From NCBI GenBank assembly GCA_001999425.1, contig MLHP01000013.1, forward strand, positions 62,001 through 126,000: a DNA stretch of 64,000 bases, read 5' to 3'. Positions 17,791 through 27,050 of the stretch are shown here, piece by piece; within the stretch, counting starts at the first letter, position 1; each line of letters opens with the position of its first letter. The translations under genes were made by a program, and so were the position numbers. Under the pieces are notes generated by a model. The model had not been told where the DNA came from. It saw nothing but the letters and a program-made list of their open reading frames with translations, and did no database searches. The DNA is from Rodentibacter genomosp. 2 (GTDB lineage: Bacteria > Pseudomonadota > Gammaproteobacteria > Enterobacterales > Pasteurellaceae).

Positions 17791-18738
17791 TTACTTGGTT
17801 TTGACTAAGACACCGGCAGTATCTTTGTCAAAAGAGGCAGATTTTTCCCAGTTGGTTGAAGTGCCTAATGCAGTGTCATTTGGGGATTTACCGCCTGCGG
17901 TCATATCCCATTTATAACCCAGAATACCTAAGTTATAAGTCCATTCCGCTTGATAGGTAGCACCAATATTTTCCCCGCCGACTTTCGGTAAAATTACGCT
18001 GTTAAAGTCATTGTTACCACCAACTAAAATAGCATTTTCGACCAAACCCAGTGTGTTGTAAGAACCATCAGTATTAACTAATGCCGGACTATCGGTCACC
18101 ACAAACACTCGACCGAATGGATCGCGAACTACATTGATATTGTCGTAGTTGAACAGGCGCTCGGTGTTGGTTAAGGCGTTCTCAAACAAGCTATGAAGAG
18201 TTGTGGAGTGCATTACCCACGCTTTTAATGAGCCGGATCGGTCGCCAAACAATGCTGCCCCTTTATTGAGAGTGCGGAAAGTCGGCGCTTGTGTTTTATC
18301 GTCTAAGACGGTTTTCGTGTTGCCGCCAATTGCAGCCACACCGCCTAATACTGCCGTGTTAAGCATATCGGCAAGGCGTGCTTTCGCTAATTGCTGACCG
18401 ATTGTGATTGCGGCAAGTTCCGGATTTTTCAAAATCCAGTGGTATTGTTGCGGCTCATATTCAAGCGGTGGTGTGCCGGCAGCCACTTTTACCGCTACAT
18501 TGAGCAATTGCTCAAGGCGTTTGGCTTCAACGGTGCCTTGTCCGTAAGCATTACGGCGGCGAACAAGACCTGCAACGGCTTTAAAACTCACACGAATATC
18601 AAAATCACCTTCTACCGGGGCATTTTGTAGCACAATTGTTCCACCGGAGGCTTCGTTGAATTTTTCAATATCTTGATCGACCGTTTCGGTCAAAGCAACT
18701 TGGGTTTGTTTATTAAAAACCTGTAAATCAAAGGACAT
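17791..18738 (-). CDS. Major capsid protein
   Basis: 315 residues, directly after the scaffold gene. Features of HK97-fold coat proteins: long N-terminal helix (KFNEASGGTIVLQN), glycine-rich spine region, KAWVMHSTTLHSLFENALTNTERLFNYDN, and a C-terminal domain with NLGILGYKWDMTAGG. AGGAGATAAATA precedes ATG. No separate prohead protease gene is seen, so assembly probably uses the upstream scaffold. Confidence 0.85.
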   Translation of the reverse strand: MSFDLQVFNKQTQVALTETVDQDIEKFNEASGGTIVLQNAPVEGDFDIRVSFKAVAGLVRRRNAYGQGTVEAKRLEQLLNVAVKVAAGTPPLEYEPQQYHWILKNPELAAITIGQQLAKARLADMLNTAVLGGVAAIGGNTKTVLDDKTQAPTFRTLNKGAALFGDRSGSLKAWVMHSTTLHSLFENALTNTERLFNYDNINVVRDPFGRVFVVTDSPALVNTDGSYNTLGLVENAILVGGNNDFNSVILPKVGGENIGATYQAEWTYNLGILGYKWDMTAGGKSPNDTALGTSTNWEKSASFDKDTAGVLVKTK

Positions 18739-18766
18739 TATTTATCTCCTGTTAGGTTAAGGCAAA

Positions 18767-19501
18767 TTATTCTGCCGTTTTCGATTGCATATAGGCGATC
18801 CGCTCGGCATCGGTTTTACATTCCGAAAGCGACTTTGGCGCACCATTTTGAGAAGGTGTCCCTTGCGCTCCGCTACCGGACGAACCGTTGCTCCGCAAAA
18901 TCGTGTCTTTGTTTGGATAAGTATTGATGAGCATTTCCATTGCCTCATCAAAGTTAGCAAGTTCACCGGCGCGTTCACGGCTGTAAATTGGATTGCCACT
19001 GTTGTCTTTAGCTTCAATTTTGCCGTCTTTTACGCTGAAATGTTTGCCAAAGTAGGCTTGAGCAACATCAGGCGGTAAAGTTGTTTTATCGGTGATAAAC
19101 TTAGAACGGGCAAACGCACCGCCGACAATTTCGCCATAAAGTGCTTGTTCCAGTTTATCCGCACGACCATTAGCTTCTGCCAATTTTTCATCGTAGGTTT
19201 TAATCACCTCCGCTTTCACCCGCTCGGCTTCACCAGCATCAATCAGCTTTTTATCGTCAAGGTTTTTGACGGTATCTAAAGCCTTTTTCGCTGCATTCAC
19301 ATCAATTCCGTCAAAGACTTTTAAATCGGCTTCCGCCTTTTCTGCCCGTTCACGGTGATTTTTTGCTTCTGCATTGAGTGAGGTAATTTTGGCAACAGCA
19401 GCCGGCACATCGTAAGCTACTTCTTTACCATCATCATAGACATACACCGGTTTGCCGTCTTGTACGACAACATTGCCGTTCTCATCAGTTTTCAGTTTCA
19501 T
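18767..19501 (-). CDS. Capsid scaffolding protein
   Basis: 244 residues from MKLKTDENGNVVVQDG, with GGAAGGAAA upstream; a longer in-frame start lacks support. Central residues 30-120 are a charged coiled coil (SLNAEAKNHRERAEKAEADLKV shape) and the C-terminus is Ser/Gly-rich then SECKTDAERIAYMQSKT. This is the composition and position of phage scaffolds that template procapsid growth. Confidence 0.78.
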   Translation of the reverse strand: MKLKTDENGNVVVQDGKPVYVYDDGKEVAYDVPAAVAKITSLNAEAKNHRERAEKAEADLKVFDGIDVNAAKKALDTVKNLDDKKLIDAGEAERVKAEVIKTYDEKLAEANGRADKLEQALYGEIVGGAFARSKFITDKTTLPPDVAQAYFGKHFSVKDGKIEAKDNSGNPIYSRERAGELANFDEAMEMLINTYPNKDTILRSNGSSGSGAQGTPSQNGAPKSLSECKTDAERIAYMQSKTAE

Positions 19502-19598
19502 TGGATTTCCTTCCGATTGGTTGTGGCTTTTCCAAGCCGTAGATAAAAGAAAACCGCACAATCTTCCGAAAGTGCGGTCGGTTTTAGATAATAAAAAA

Positions 19599-19618
19599 AC
19601 CTAGCGGTTAGGCTAGGT
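19599..19618 (-). terminator. Terminator after the candidate immunity gene
   Basis: ACCTAGC/GCTAGGT stem followed by TTTTTTT on the minus strand, 20 bases after the 88-codon gene. It separates the portal-MuF-immunity block from the scaffold-capsid block. Confidence 0.65.
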
Positions 19619-19637
19619 GTTGTGGTTATTCTAGGAT

Positions 19638-19904
19638 TTAACCTTTTAATTTCACTAACTCTTGATTTTCCATATCAAAAATGGCTTTTTGCTCAGCAGT
19701 CAGTTTATGAGGGTAATCGGCCCAAAAGTTAAATTCTACTTTTTTATCAAAAGAAAAAACAATTGGTCCAAAAGCGTCTGGAGTATATTTGTACCAAACT
19801 TTATCTATTTTTTCTCGTTTATACCAACCATTTTCGTCTATCTCTATAACCTCCCCTTCTTCGCCCTCATCCAGTTCTATTTCGTTGATTTCTATTTCGT
19901 CCAT
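19638..19904 (-). CDS. Candidate immunity protein for the MuF toxin
   Basis: 88 residues, strongly acidic at the N-terminus (DEIEINEIELDEGEEGEV), then aromatic-rich WYKYTPDAFGPIVFSFDKK and NFWADYPHKLTAEQ. Its ATG overlaps the last 13 bases of the MuF-toxin gene and has AAGGAG just before, so it is translationally coupled to it. It is followed by its own terminator. No such gene is found in lambda-like head operons without a toxin tail. Function as an immunity protein is inferred from size, acidity and coupling. Confidence 0.55.
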   Translation of the reverse strand: MDEIEINEIELDEGEEGEVIEIDENGWYKREKIDKVWYKYTPDAFGPIVFSFDKKVEFNFWADYPHKLTAEQKAIFDMENQELVKLKG

Positions 19905-21652
19905 CCTCTATCTCCTTTTTGTTGCTTATCTATTGCAGTGTTTAAATAACCTAAAATAGATCTAAAATCATTCTTAGCATTTTTAAAACTATCAACCTCA
20001 GCTAATAAAATAGAGCTATTCGTTTTCATTCCTGCGAATGTGCTATGTTTTGTATTAGCTCCGAACCTATCTCTTAGCACTTTATCAGTTATCTTAAACC
20101 AACCATTATTTTTATTATCCTGTAATTCTAAGTATTCATACTTATCGCCGTTTTTCCTAACAATTGCCGCATGTTTCCCAACAACGAAAAAATACTCTTT
20201 ATCATTTTCAAGCAACTCATTCTTTAAGACTTGAACAGCGCCTTTAGATTCCACCGGTACATAGAAATGTTTAAAAATGACACCATCAAGACCAAGAACT
20301 TTCATAAGGTTAATTCCTCTTGAGAAAGTATCACAACTAACCCCCCCACGGTAGTCAGTAACATCAAGCCCGATTCTGTTACCAATGTAAGAAAGTGCTA
20401 AGGAGGCACAAGATCCTTCAGTTTCATCCCCCCCTGAAATTTTTTGAATAATTTCATCACGAGAAATTGGTTCTTTCAAAAGTTGAACGGGATTATATTC
20501 TACACCTTTTTCTTTGAAAATGTTCATTACGCCTTGTGCTTTCTCGCTATATGTGAGGGGAATATCATTTATTTTTTTTATATGATCTTTCCATCTATTA
20601 CTACTTGATACGACATTCAGCTGTGTTAACGTCAATGGCCGACCACTTTGATCCAACATATCCCGAAAGGTAATCACACCACGCCGCCATAAATCAGCCT
20701 TACCTTTACCCAGTACGGCATCTTGTTCAGCTTGTGATTTACCTTTCAGCCAATTTTCGTAGTTGATATTTTCACTGACTTGTCCATCCATTGAAGCACG
20801 CGTGCTTTCGGGGATTTCATCGACATTGTCAAAACCTAGCTCTTTCCACGATTTCATCACCAGTTGCAAAATAGAGCGACAACGCGGATGAAGTGGCGGG
20901 CGTTTGTAAGGAATATCGTGATCAATTGGCTTTTTCTCTACATCCCACATTAAACCGTCTCGAACACGACAAACTTCAGAAGTTCTCATATCCAAAGTTG
21001 CTAAATGCTTTTCGCCTTTGATTAAATCAAGATTTTCATCACGCAAAGCTTGATGGGCTTCATCGGCTGTTTTAGCAACCGCGGTAATTACCAAGGTTTC
21101 TGCGTGGCGACGTGAAGTTCCCATTAGCTCTTTTACATCGCCTACTAATTCGTGGGTTTGCTTTCCGTCTAATAAGCCCTGCCGAATAAGGGTTTCAAAC
21201 CGAAAAGCCATATCATTACCTTGTTTTTTCCACCAATCTTCTAATGGCGCGCCGGCAATTAACGAGGCTCGTTGTGTGGCTTTCAATTTGTAATCCGGCA
21301 CCTGATTGAAAAAATCAAAACCAACTGATTCATTGTATAGTTTTTGAAGTGCGGTTGTTTCGGTCATAAAAAAACCGCTTAACTCCGTGTCGGTGTAAGC
21401 GGTCAGTTCTTGATATGTATTGATAATTTCGCCTTTCAACTCTCGTAGCAATTTATCTAATTCCTGTTTTGGTAAGGCTTCAATACCAGCAGCGGAAATC
21501 CGATTCAATAGGGCTTTTTGTGTTTGATTAAGTCGCTTCCAAACTGCTTGGCGAAGATGAGCATCATAGCGAAAATGGAGAATTTTACGATCTGTCAGCG
21601 CATAAGCGATCTTTTCATCAAGCGTCTGTTTCTTTATCGAATTGACCTTCAT
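19892..21652 (-). CDS. MuF head morphogenesis protein with C-terminal papain-like toxin domain
   Basis: 586 residues in two parts. Residues 1-265 are an SPP1 gp7/Mu gpF minor head protein, ending in the diagnostic RPPLHPRCRS at 251-260. Residues about 270-395 are a linker, and 395-540 resemble a papain-fold toxin domain: GSC with Cys415, GKHAAIVR with His494 and YLELQD with Glu509/Asp512 as the probable catalytic set. Ordinary MuF proteins stop near 270-300 residues. Polymorphic MuF toxins of this layout are known from temperate phages and may be injected with the DNA or released. AAGGAT precedes the ATG, overlapping the portal gene by 35 bases. Confidence 0.82.
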   Translation of the reverse strand: MKVNSIKKQTLDEKIAYALTDRKILHFRYDAHLRQAVWKRLNQTQKALLNRISAAGIEALPKQELDKLLRELKGEIINTYQELTAYTDTELSGFFMTETTALQKLYNESVGFDFFNQVPDYKLKATQRASLIAGAPLEDWWKKQGNDMAFRFETLIRQGLLDGKQTHELVGDVKELMGTSRRHAETLVITAVAKTADEAHQALRDENLDLIKGEKHLATLDMRTSEVCRVRDGLMWDVEKKPIDHDIPYKRPPLHPRCRSILQLVMKSWKELGFDNVDEIPESTRASMDGQVSENINYENWLKGKSQAEQDAVLGKGKADLWRRGVITFRDMLDQSGRPLTLTQLNVVSSSNRWKDHIKKINDIPLTYSEKAQGVMNIFKEKGVEYNPVQLLKEPISRDEIIQKISGGDETEGSCASLALSYIGNRIGLDVTDYRGGVSCDTFSRGINLMKVLGLDGVIFKHFYVPVESKGAVQVLKNELLENDKEYFFVVGKHAAIVRKNGDKYEYLELQDNKNNGWFKITDKVLRDRFGANTKHSTFAGMKTNSSILLAEVDSFKNAKNDFRSILGYLNTAIDKQQKGDRGWTK

Positions 21653-23003
21653 AATTTAATCCTTCTGCTTCCAATCGTGCCTGTTCATCTTCCCAGTTTA
21701 GATTATCGCTAATCAATCCACGGCGTTTAGCTTCTTCAAAGGTGGATTGTTTAGAAAGGTTACCGCTTGTTTGCAGTTTGATTACCGTATCCATTGAAGC
21801 ATTTGGATCGAAATCACTATCAATATTACCGCTAATTTCTACACTACCGACCTGTTGAAGCCCGAGCCAATTACCCACATATTCCAACACTAAATCTAAG
21901 GCGTCTTCAAATTGGTTGGCATAAAGCCTTAATTGGCTGATTTCTTTTCCTTGTTCGTCACGGGATTGGCTATCAGTTAATGCTAATACAGTTTTATCCA
22001 GTAATTTTGCGCCGGCAACACGCATTTGGCTTTCCAGTTCTTTCAAGCTTTCTTGACCGGCAGTAATGGCATTGCCTGAATGTTCGACATAACGAAGATC
22101 GCCGTTTTGTGGAACATCGATTAAACTGCCTCCAATTTTTACGGGATTTTTGTCATTCATTCCAATGCGCACCAGTAATGGCACACGGGCAGTATTAAGA
22201 ATATTGTCTTGATCGCTTTGGCTTTGCCAGTGCTTGACATTTAAGTAAGCCAGCTCTAATAACGGACTTTCACCCAGCATAAAGCCTGTTTTATTCGTGC
22301 TAAATGCGACAATGGGGACATAATCAAGCGGTTTATTTTGGGCGAAAAGCTGTACCTCTTCGTGTAATTGCCAACCATTTTGTAATTTACGGTATTTCCG
22401 CACCCGACCAATTTCATATACGCAAATTTGCTCAATGGTTTTCAGTGCAAATTCGCCGTCATCTTCGATCACGTTTTCCTTGTAACGGAATTGAGTGATT
22501 TGTTGCTTGCCATTGATTCTTGCCGTTTTAAAGCCAAGCACGGCTTGCGGTTTGATTTCGATTAGATAAGGTCTTGCTCCGGCTGCTTTTTCATCTGCGA
22601 GTGTTTTTATATTTTCAGTACGAGTGTAATCCACTAACACATAAGAAACCCCATAAGCCAAGGCTGAATAAAACCAACGGGCCGAAAATACATCTAAATT
22701 ATTGCCTTGAGCATCGACATCAGGCAAGAAATTTTGCTGTAGTGTTTCATTAATATCCTCTGTTGAGATTGCTTTAAAGAATACCCGCCCACACATTTGT
22801 GAGAGCGTTTCACGCAAAGCAGGGTAAAGGGTTGAGCGATTTAATCGATTACAATAGCTTTTATCGCTTTCCAGTTCCATTTGAGGCAGATATTTTTCTT
22901 TTCGATGACGCATTTGAGCTGTACCGCCCAGTAAGTCATCAATGAGTTGAATTTGTTTATGCAACGTGTTCATTTCGCTGCTTACATTGGAGACATCTGA
23001 CAT
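21618..23003 (-). CDS. Portal protein (DUF4055 type)
   Basis: 461 residues starting MSDVSNVSSEMNTLHKQ; AAGGAT 7 bases upstream. MRHRKEKYLPQMELESDKSY and YVPIVAFSTNKTGFMLGESPLLELAYLNVKHWQ are typical of DUF4055 phage portals. Forms the dodecameric DNA entry ring. Between the large terminase (10 bases away) and the MuF gene, as usual. Confidence 0.85.
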   Translation of the reverse strand: MSDVSNVSSEMNTLHKQIQLIDDLLGGTAQMRHRKEKYLPQMELESDKSYCNRLNRSTLYPALRETLSQMCGRVFFKAISTEDINETLQQNFLPDVDAQGNNLDVFSARWFYSALAYGVSYVLVDYTRTENIKTLADEKAAGARPYLIEIKPQAVLGFKTARINGKQQITQFRYKENVIEDDGEFALKTIEQICVYEIGRVRKYRKLQNGWQLHEEVQLFAQNKPLDYVPIVAFSTNKTGFMLGESPLLELAYLNVKHWQSQSDQDNILNTARVPLLVRIGMNDKNPVKIGGSLIDVPQNGDLRYVEHSGNAITAGQESLKELESQMRVAGAKLLDKTVLALTDSQSRDEQGKEISQLRLYANQFEDALDLVLEYVGNWLGLQQVGSVEISGNIDSDFDPNASMDTVIKLQTSGNLSKQSTFEEAKRRGLISDNLNWEDEQARLEAEGLNYEGQFDKETDA

Positions 23004-23012
23004 TTTCAATCC

Positions 23013-24362
23013 TTAATAAATACTGAGTGGCGTTTGGTGCATTGTTCGGTATTCCAATGGTGCAAAACACATAATCAAAGCATCCGCTAAATTTGGTGAC
23101 GGAATGCCACGTTTTTTCATGTCCTTTTTACTTTCCACTTTTACGCGTCCGTTATTGTCATAATCCACACGAGGGCGAGAGAGCTCGGCTTTGAGATAAT
23201 CAAGATTAGGTAAGCCACCTTCTAGGCTAATCAATTCATCAACCGGATAAGTATCACCAAATTCAATCGCCCGGTAGGTTTTATAAAATCTATCTCGAAC
23301 CGCCCACCAAGCCTGAGCTTTCACATTAGAGAACATATCACCGTTGGTTTTTCCGGCAAGATAATCCCTAGTAGGATTAATTACAGCACCACCGGCATTA
23401 AATCCCGTAAAATTGACCGCACTTTCTGTTCTGGCATAACGAGCTTTTACACCGGCACCCACGCCGATTGAATCGTAAATCACTTCATCGACTTGTTTTT
23501 CTAATGCCCACTCGTGGGTTTTATCGGCACTGTAAATCACATCACCGGATTTCCAGCTTTGTAAGTCCAACACGATAGAACCGTGAGCAAAGCAATTTGC
23601 ATTGCTATCTGCCCCTTCATCTGCCACATCAAATCCGATCCGTTTTTTCCCTTCGGCAGAAAAACCGAGTTTAAGGTGTGCATTGACCGCACTTTCAATC
23701 CATAACGGCTTAATAATCGCCAAATCACTGTCGGCAACCGGTTCACCTTCCCAAATATGCCGATAAAGCTCGCAATCCTTTTCCTTACAATCTTCCATTT
23801 CCAATCGTAAGGTTTCCGGGAAAAACGGATTATCCACATAATTAACTTTGAGCAAGGCAATATCTGTCGGCGGTGAAACGACAAACCGCTGATAAGTATC
23901 ATCAAGAATATTTTTCGGATTAAACGATACCCAAATTTCCGAATTTTCTTTACGAATAGTCGGGATTAATATCTCCCAACTGTCTTTTGAAACATTCTCC
24001 GCCTCCTCCACCCAGCAAATATCAATCCCCTCAAGGGATTTGATTTTAGTCGGGTTGTTTTTGATACCGTAAAACAGGAAAACAGAACCGGTTCGCAAGT
24101 TATAGATTTTGTTTTTCTGAACATCAAATTCGACCTGATAGCCGTAACGCTCAATTGTGTCGGAAAGCAGTTGAATCACAGAATCGCTGATTGAGTTTTG
24201 TAATTCCCTTGCACATAAGAAACGACTATTGGAGCGGCGAGCAATCTCAATTAATAGTCGAGCAATTGTCCAAGATTTACCGCTTCCACGTCCGCCGTAA
24301 GCGACCTTATAACGGTGCGGTTCAATGAATGGCAAAAACTTACTAATCAGCTTTTGTGTCAT
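23013..24362 (-). CDS. Terminase large subunit
   Basis: 449 residues, PBSX/Terminase_3 type. Walker A-like [15 protein letters not shown] near 24-38, Walker B with acidic pair [10 protein letters not shown] near 115-124, and C-terminal RNase H-like nuclease with [12 protein letters not shown] (about 245) and [13 protein letters not shown]. Cuts and packages phage DNA. Overlaps the small subunit by 20 bases. Confidence 0.93.
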   Translation of the reverse strand: MTQKLISKFLPFIEPHRYKVAYGGRGSGKSWTIARLLIEIARRSNSRFLCARELQNSISDSVIQLLSDTIERYGYQVEFDVQKNKIYNLRTGSVFLFYGIKNNPTKIKSLEGIDICWVEEAENVSKDSWEILIPTIRKENSEIWVSFNPKNILDDTYQRFVVSPPTDIALLKVNYVDNPFFPETLRLEMEDCKEKDCELYRHIWEGEPVADSDLAIIKPLWIESAVNAHLKLGFSAEGKKRIGFDVADEGADSNANCFAHGSIVLDLQSWKSGDVIYSADKTHEWALEKQVDEVIYDSIGVGAGVKARYARTESAVNFTGFNAGGAVINPTRDYLAGKTNGDMFSNVKAQAWWAVRDRFYKTYRAIEFGDTYPVDELISLEGGLPNLDYLKAELSRPRVDYDNNGRVKVESKKDMKKRGIPSPNLADALIMCFAPLEYRTMHQTPLSIY

Positions 24363-24861
24363 CTGAAAATAAATCCCGTAGTGAACCTAATGCCATTGAA
24401 CCGTCAGAAGAAGTCAAATCGACCCGGTCTTTAAACATTCCCAAATGTTTGCCAAGCAACTCAAGGGCTTTGTTTGCGGCATGTGGTTCAAAACAAGATT
24501 TCACCACATCTGTCCCAATTGCTTCACCATTTTCTGATTTTGTAACCACGGTCTCTGTCACCGATTGTTTTCCCGTAGACATCGCAATTACTTCAAGTAA
24601 CCCTCGCAAAACATCATCTTGTGAGATTTGAACTCGTTCTGAACGTTTGTCTTTTGCAATCTGAATCGCTTCTTGAATGTCAGGTTTTGACAAGTTTTCA
24701 GATCCAATTTGTCGAGCATTTTCAGCTTTATACCCTGCTCTAATCGCCGCCTGTGTTGCATTTAAATCAACCAGGTACTCCTCAACAAATCGCTGTTGTT
24801 TGTCGGTTAATTTCCCCACGCCCTTAGACGTGGATTTCACCTCGTCTTTTTTCTTAGGCAT
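24343..24861 (-). CDS. Terminase small subunit
   Basis: 172 residues, Terminase_2 family: [28 protein letters not shown] is the conserved helix-turn-helix start, then [12 protein letters not shown]. Recognises the pac or cos site. C-terminal portion makes the large-subunit contact. First gene of the packaging block. Confidence 0.9.
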   Translation of the reverse strand: MPKKKDEVKSTSKGVGKLTDKQQRFVEEYLVDLNATQAAIRAGYKAENARQIGSENLSKPDIQEAIQIAKDKRSERVQISQDDVLRGLLEVIAMSTGKQSVTETVVTKSENGEAIGTDVVKSCFEPHAANKALELLGKHLGMFKDRVDLTSSDGSMALGSLRDLFSDDTKAD

Positions 24862-24880
24862 AGGTTTAATCCTTATAATG

Positions 24881-25165
24881 TTAATTCTGTGCTTGCTCTA
24901 CCTGCCATTCCCGAATCTTGTCAATTCGATTTAAGCAAATATCACGCTCACGCTTGAGAATGACAGCATACTGTGTCACATCGCCATAAGTGCGACCGTT
25001 AAATTGGGTCTTGTCTAAGTGGGAAATAAACGCCGCAGGTAAAATAGGACAAGCTGTTGTTACCGGCTCATTCTTGGCGCAAGAAGTCGATAACAGAGCG
25101 AGGAGCATTGCTGTTATAGGCATCACTGCTTTTCTCTTGAGCAGAGATAGATTTAATAACTTCAT
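24881..25165 (-). CDS. Rz1: Outer-membrane spanin Rz1-like lipoprotein
   Basis: 94 residues from MKLLNLSLLKRKAV; a shorter start at MPITAMLLALLSTSC is also possible. Lipobox LLSTSC gives a lipidated Cys. The gene starts inside Rz in another frame and runs about 190 bases past its end, an overlapping rather than fully nested spanin pair. With Rz it fuses inner and outer membranes at lysis. Confidence 0.75.
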   Translation of the reverse strand: MKLLNLSLLKRKAVMPITAMLLALLSTSCAKNEPVTTACPILPAAFISHLDKTQFNGRTYGDVTQYAVILKRERDICLNRIDKIREWQVEQAQN

Positions 25166-25415
25166 TGGCTTTGTTCCTTGATTCTGATTCTTGTTTGCTG
25201 AGCTCAAGTGTCAGACGTTGGTTTTCTTCCTCCGCCGATTTAAGCTGAGAAATGACTGCACTTTGTTTTGTGATAGTTTGGGCTTGCGACTGGTTCTCGG
25301 CTCTTAAATCAGAGATTGTGTTGTGCTGAACCCATAACCAAAAGCACAAACCCAAAATAAGAAAAAGTGCGGTCAGTTTTATCGCACTTTCAAATCTCGT
25401 AAAGATATTTAGCAT
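25068..25415 (-). CDS. Rz: Inner-membrane spanin Rz-like
   Basis: 115 residues starting MLNIFTRFES with AGGGG before the ATG. One N-terminal membrane helix (LTALFLILGLCFWLWV) and then a periplasmic coiled coil rich in Gln, Glu and Ser (NQSQAQTITKQSAVISQLK). Matches i-spanin architecture. Follows the endolysin and a 35-aa membrane protein. Confidence 0.78.
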   Translation of the reverse strand: MLNIFTRFESAIKLTALFLILGLCFWLWVQHNTISDLRAENQSQAQTITKQSAVISQLKSAEEENQRLTLELSKQESESRNKANEVIKSISAQEKSSDAYNSNAPRSVIDFLRQE

Positions 25416-25423
25416 TTCAACCC

Positions 25424-25531
25424 CTAAAATGTGAGCAATCCTAAAAAGAGAAACCAACCCCAACCGGTAATGCCATGAAAAGCAAGAAAACCTGCTGCAA
25501 TAAATAAACAGGTACTAGGCAAATATCTCAT
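25424..25531 (-). CDS. Small membrane protein in the lysis cassette (35 aa)
   Basis: Starts MRYLPSTCLFIAAGFLAF; GGAG 5 bases before the ATG, which overlaps the endolysin stop region. Nearly the whole peptide is hydrophobic with a WGWF motif. It sits between endolysin and Rz; might modulate holin or spanin function. Unknown. Confidence 0.5.
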   Translation of the reverse strand: MRYLPSTCLFIAAGFLAFHGITGWGWFLFLGLLTF

Positions 25532-26070
25532 TTCAACTCCATTAGGCATAACTGCCGTTCTTTATCTCGTCTAATTTCCAACCCACGTAATTTCTTACCG
25601 CCGGCATAAACCCACTTCGGTAATTCATTACACGCCCCGATATAATCACCTGCGTTAGCCTTGCGGAACATTGTTGATTTACGCATTGCACCACAACCCA
25701 CGTTAAATACGATGGAAGTCATGGCATCAAATGTGCCTTGCGGTAGATTTCTACCATTGCCATATTGATTCACGCAACGTTCTGCTATGCGTAAGTCATT
25801 CGCCCAGCGGTCAGCAATCTCTTTGTCCGTGTAACGTTTGTTAGGATTGATTTTCTCACCACCATATTCTGTCGAACCGATACCCACCGTTAATACATCA
25901 GACGGACATTGATACGGGTCTCGACGACAGCCTTCCACATTACCGATAATTTCCATTCCCTTTTCACTAACCCGTAAATCAGGGTGTTCTGTCTGTACTA
26001 TGCCAATAATGGCGGCGACACTACATATCAGCGCACCACCAACCGTACCGGCAATTTTTAATCTACTCAT
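25528..26070 (-). CDS. SAR endolysin, GH24 lysozyme
   Basis: 180 residues. Residues 8-25 form an uncleaved signal-anchor-release helix (GTVGGALICSVAAIIGIV). The lysozyme active site is Glu46-x8-Cys55-x5-Thr61, the R21-like triad with Cys in place of the T4 Asp. Later motifs DAMTSIVFNVGCGAMRKST and GLEIRRDKERQLC are conserved in GH24. Cleaves peptidoglycan after the helix leaves the membrane. Overlaps the holin gene by 8 bases. Confidence 0.92.
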   Translation of the reverse strand: MSRLKIAGTVGGALICSVAAIIGIVQTEHPDLRVSEKGMEIIGNVEGCRRDPYQCPSDVLTVGIGSTEYGGEKINPNKRYTDKEIADRWANDLRIAERCVNQYGNGRNLPQGTFDAMTSIVFNVGCGAMRKSTMFRKANAGDYIGACNELPKWVYAGGKKLRGLEIRRDKERQLCLMELK

Positions 26071-26311
26071 CTCTTAATCCTCGCTTGAGTTGCTGCACTT
26101 TAAGTGCGTGAATCTCTTCTTCCCGTTCTTCTGCTCGTTTTCTTGCTCGACCTTCAGAACATTTTGAATAAAGATTAACTAATGCCGTCAAAATACCAAT
26201 AGCAAGACTGAGCAGCATTAGATTTTGCTGGTCGCTTAACCAAGCAAGTAAACCGGAAAAGCTAGACCAGAAATAACTTTGGTTTCCCGGGTCTTTAAAC
26301 ATATTTCTCAT
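26063..26311 (-). CDS. Holin, lambda-family-like
   Basis: 82 residues from MRNMFKDPGNQSYFW with GGGGGCGGAG upstream; a longer start exists 13 codons before. One to two membrane helices over 22-50 (SGLLAWLSDQQNLMLLSLAIGILTALV) and a very charged C-terminus (RARKRAEEREEEIHALK). Makes the inner-membrane lesion that starts lysis. Immediately upstream of the endolysin. Confidence 0.72.
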   Translation of the reverse strand: MRNMFKDPGNQSYFWSSFSGLLAWLSDQQNLMLLSLAIGILTALVNLYSKCSEGRARKRAEEREEEIHALKVQQLKRGLRDE

Positions 26312-26343
26312 ACTCCGCCCCCTTTTCTTTGAGGCAATAAAAA

Positions 26344-26364
26344 AGCCCACCTTTTACGGTGAGC
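26344..26364 (-). terminator. Hairpin before the holin gene
   Basis: AGCTCACC/GGTGGGCT stem on the minus strand followed by TTTTTT, about 20 bases before the holin ribosome site. Confidence 0.5.
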
Positions 26365-26421
26365 TATAAGTTCTGTTAAGATAAAGTTTCCACACAATAA
26401 AATAACAGAGGTTTAATTAAA

Positions 26422-26999
26422 ATGATTCAATTAGATGAGTTAAATGATAGCTATTATAACTTCCCCTATCAAGCACGAAAAGGAGATACTGCAAGCGATA
26501 CTACCGCACCATGCATAGGTGGGATTAATTTAGTAGATTCACCTGAAAAAATCGACGAAATCCCAGAAACACAATATTCTACTACGCTTAAAAAATTATT
26601 AGTTGACTTGAATAAAGCCGATTCACCATACTCACTTTAGTTTGTGGCTACTGGCAATACAAAGATAATCGCGATATATCTTATACTTACCTTGAATTTT
26701 CTTTTAAGGATAAGTGTAATGCCAAAAATCTAAATTTCATTCAAAGCATTGATGAACAATTTATTGAATATTTACAGATTAATCGTGAACAACTCTCTGC
26801 TGAGTTTGGCGTGCCTGTTCAAGCAATTGATACAGTTCATCAAGCTTTTTTCTGGAGTTATCGTCCATATTCTTACTTTGGAAGCGAAGAGCGCATCTTG
26901 CTATATTTTCAGGCTGGTAGTCCTCAACACCAAGACCTTGATATTTTTCTAGAACTACTCTATCGATTTCTAACCCAATATCTTGTTGTTCCATCGTAA
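26422..26999 (+). pseudogene. Frameshifted gene of unknown function
   Basis: An AGAGG site and ATG open a 72-codon frame (MIQLDELNDSYYNFPYQARK) ending at TAG in TCACTTTAG. One extra T there would continue it for about 118 more codons through VCGYWQYKDNRDISYTYLEF and YFGSEERILLYFQ to a TAA at 26999. The joined protein of about 191 residues reads smoothly, so this is a one-base deletion, a slippage site or a sequence error. The second half lies opposite another open frame on the minus strand. No family recognised. It is the only rightward gene in this block, which marks it as an inserted accessory gene. Confidence 0.45.
26779..26994 (-). CDS. Hypothetical 71-aa protein, antisense to the frameshifted gene
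   Basis: Starts MEQQDIGLEIDRVVLEKYQG with GGTGG 6 bases before the ATG; Gln/Glu/Lys-rich and helical. Its start follows a hairpin plus T-tract, the same arrangement seen before several confirmed late genes here, which argues it may be real. It conflicts with the second half of the plus-strand frame; only one is likely to be a gene. Confidence 0.45.
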   Translation of the reverse strand: MEQQDIGLEIDRVVLEKYQGLGVEDYQPENIARCALRFQSKNMDDNSRKKLDELYQLLEQARQTQQRVVHD

Positions 27000-27013
27000 C
27001 CACCAATAAAAAA

Positions 27014-27037
27014 GCCCCAAGCATTTCTGCTTAGGGC
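27014..27037 (-). terminator. Hairpin after tRNA-Arg
   Basis: GCCCTAAGCA/TGCTTGGGGC stem (one mismatch) with a GAAA loop and TTTTTT on the minus strand, 14 bases past the tRNA 3' end. Confidence 0.65.
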
Positions 27038-27050
27038 CGCATCAGATTTA

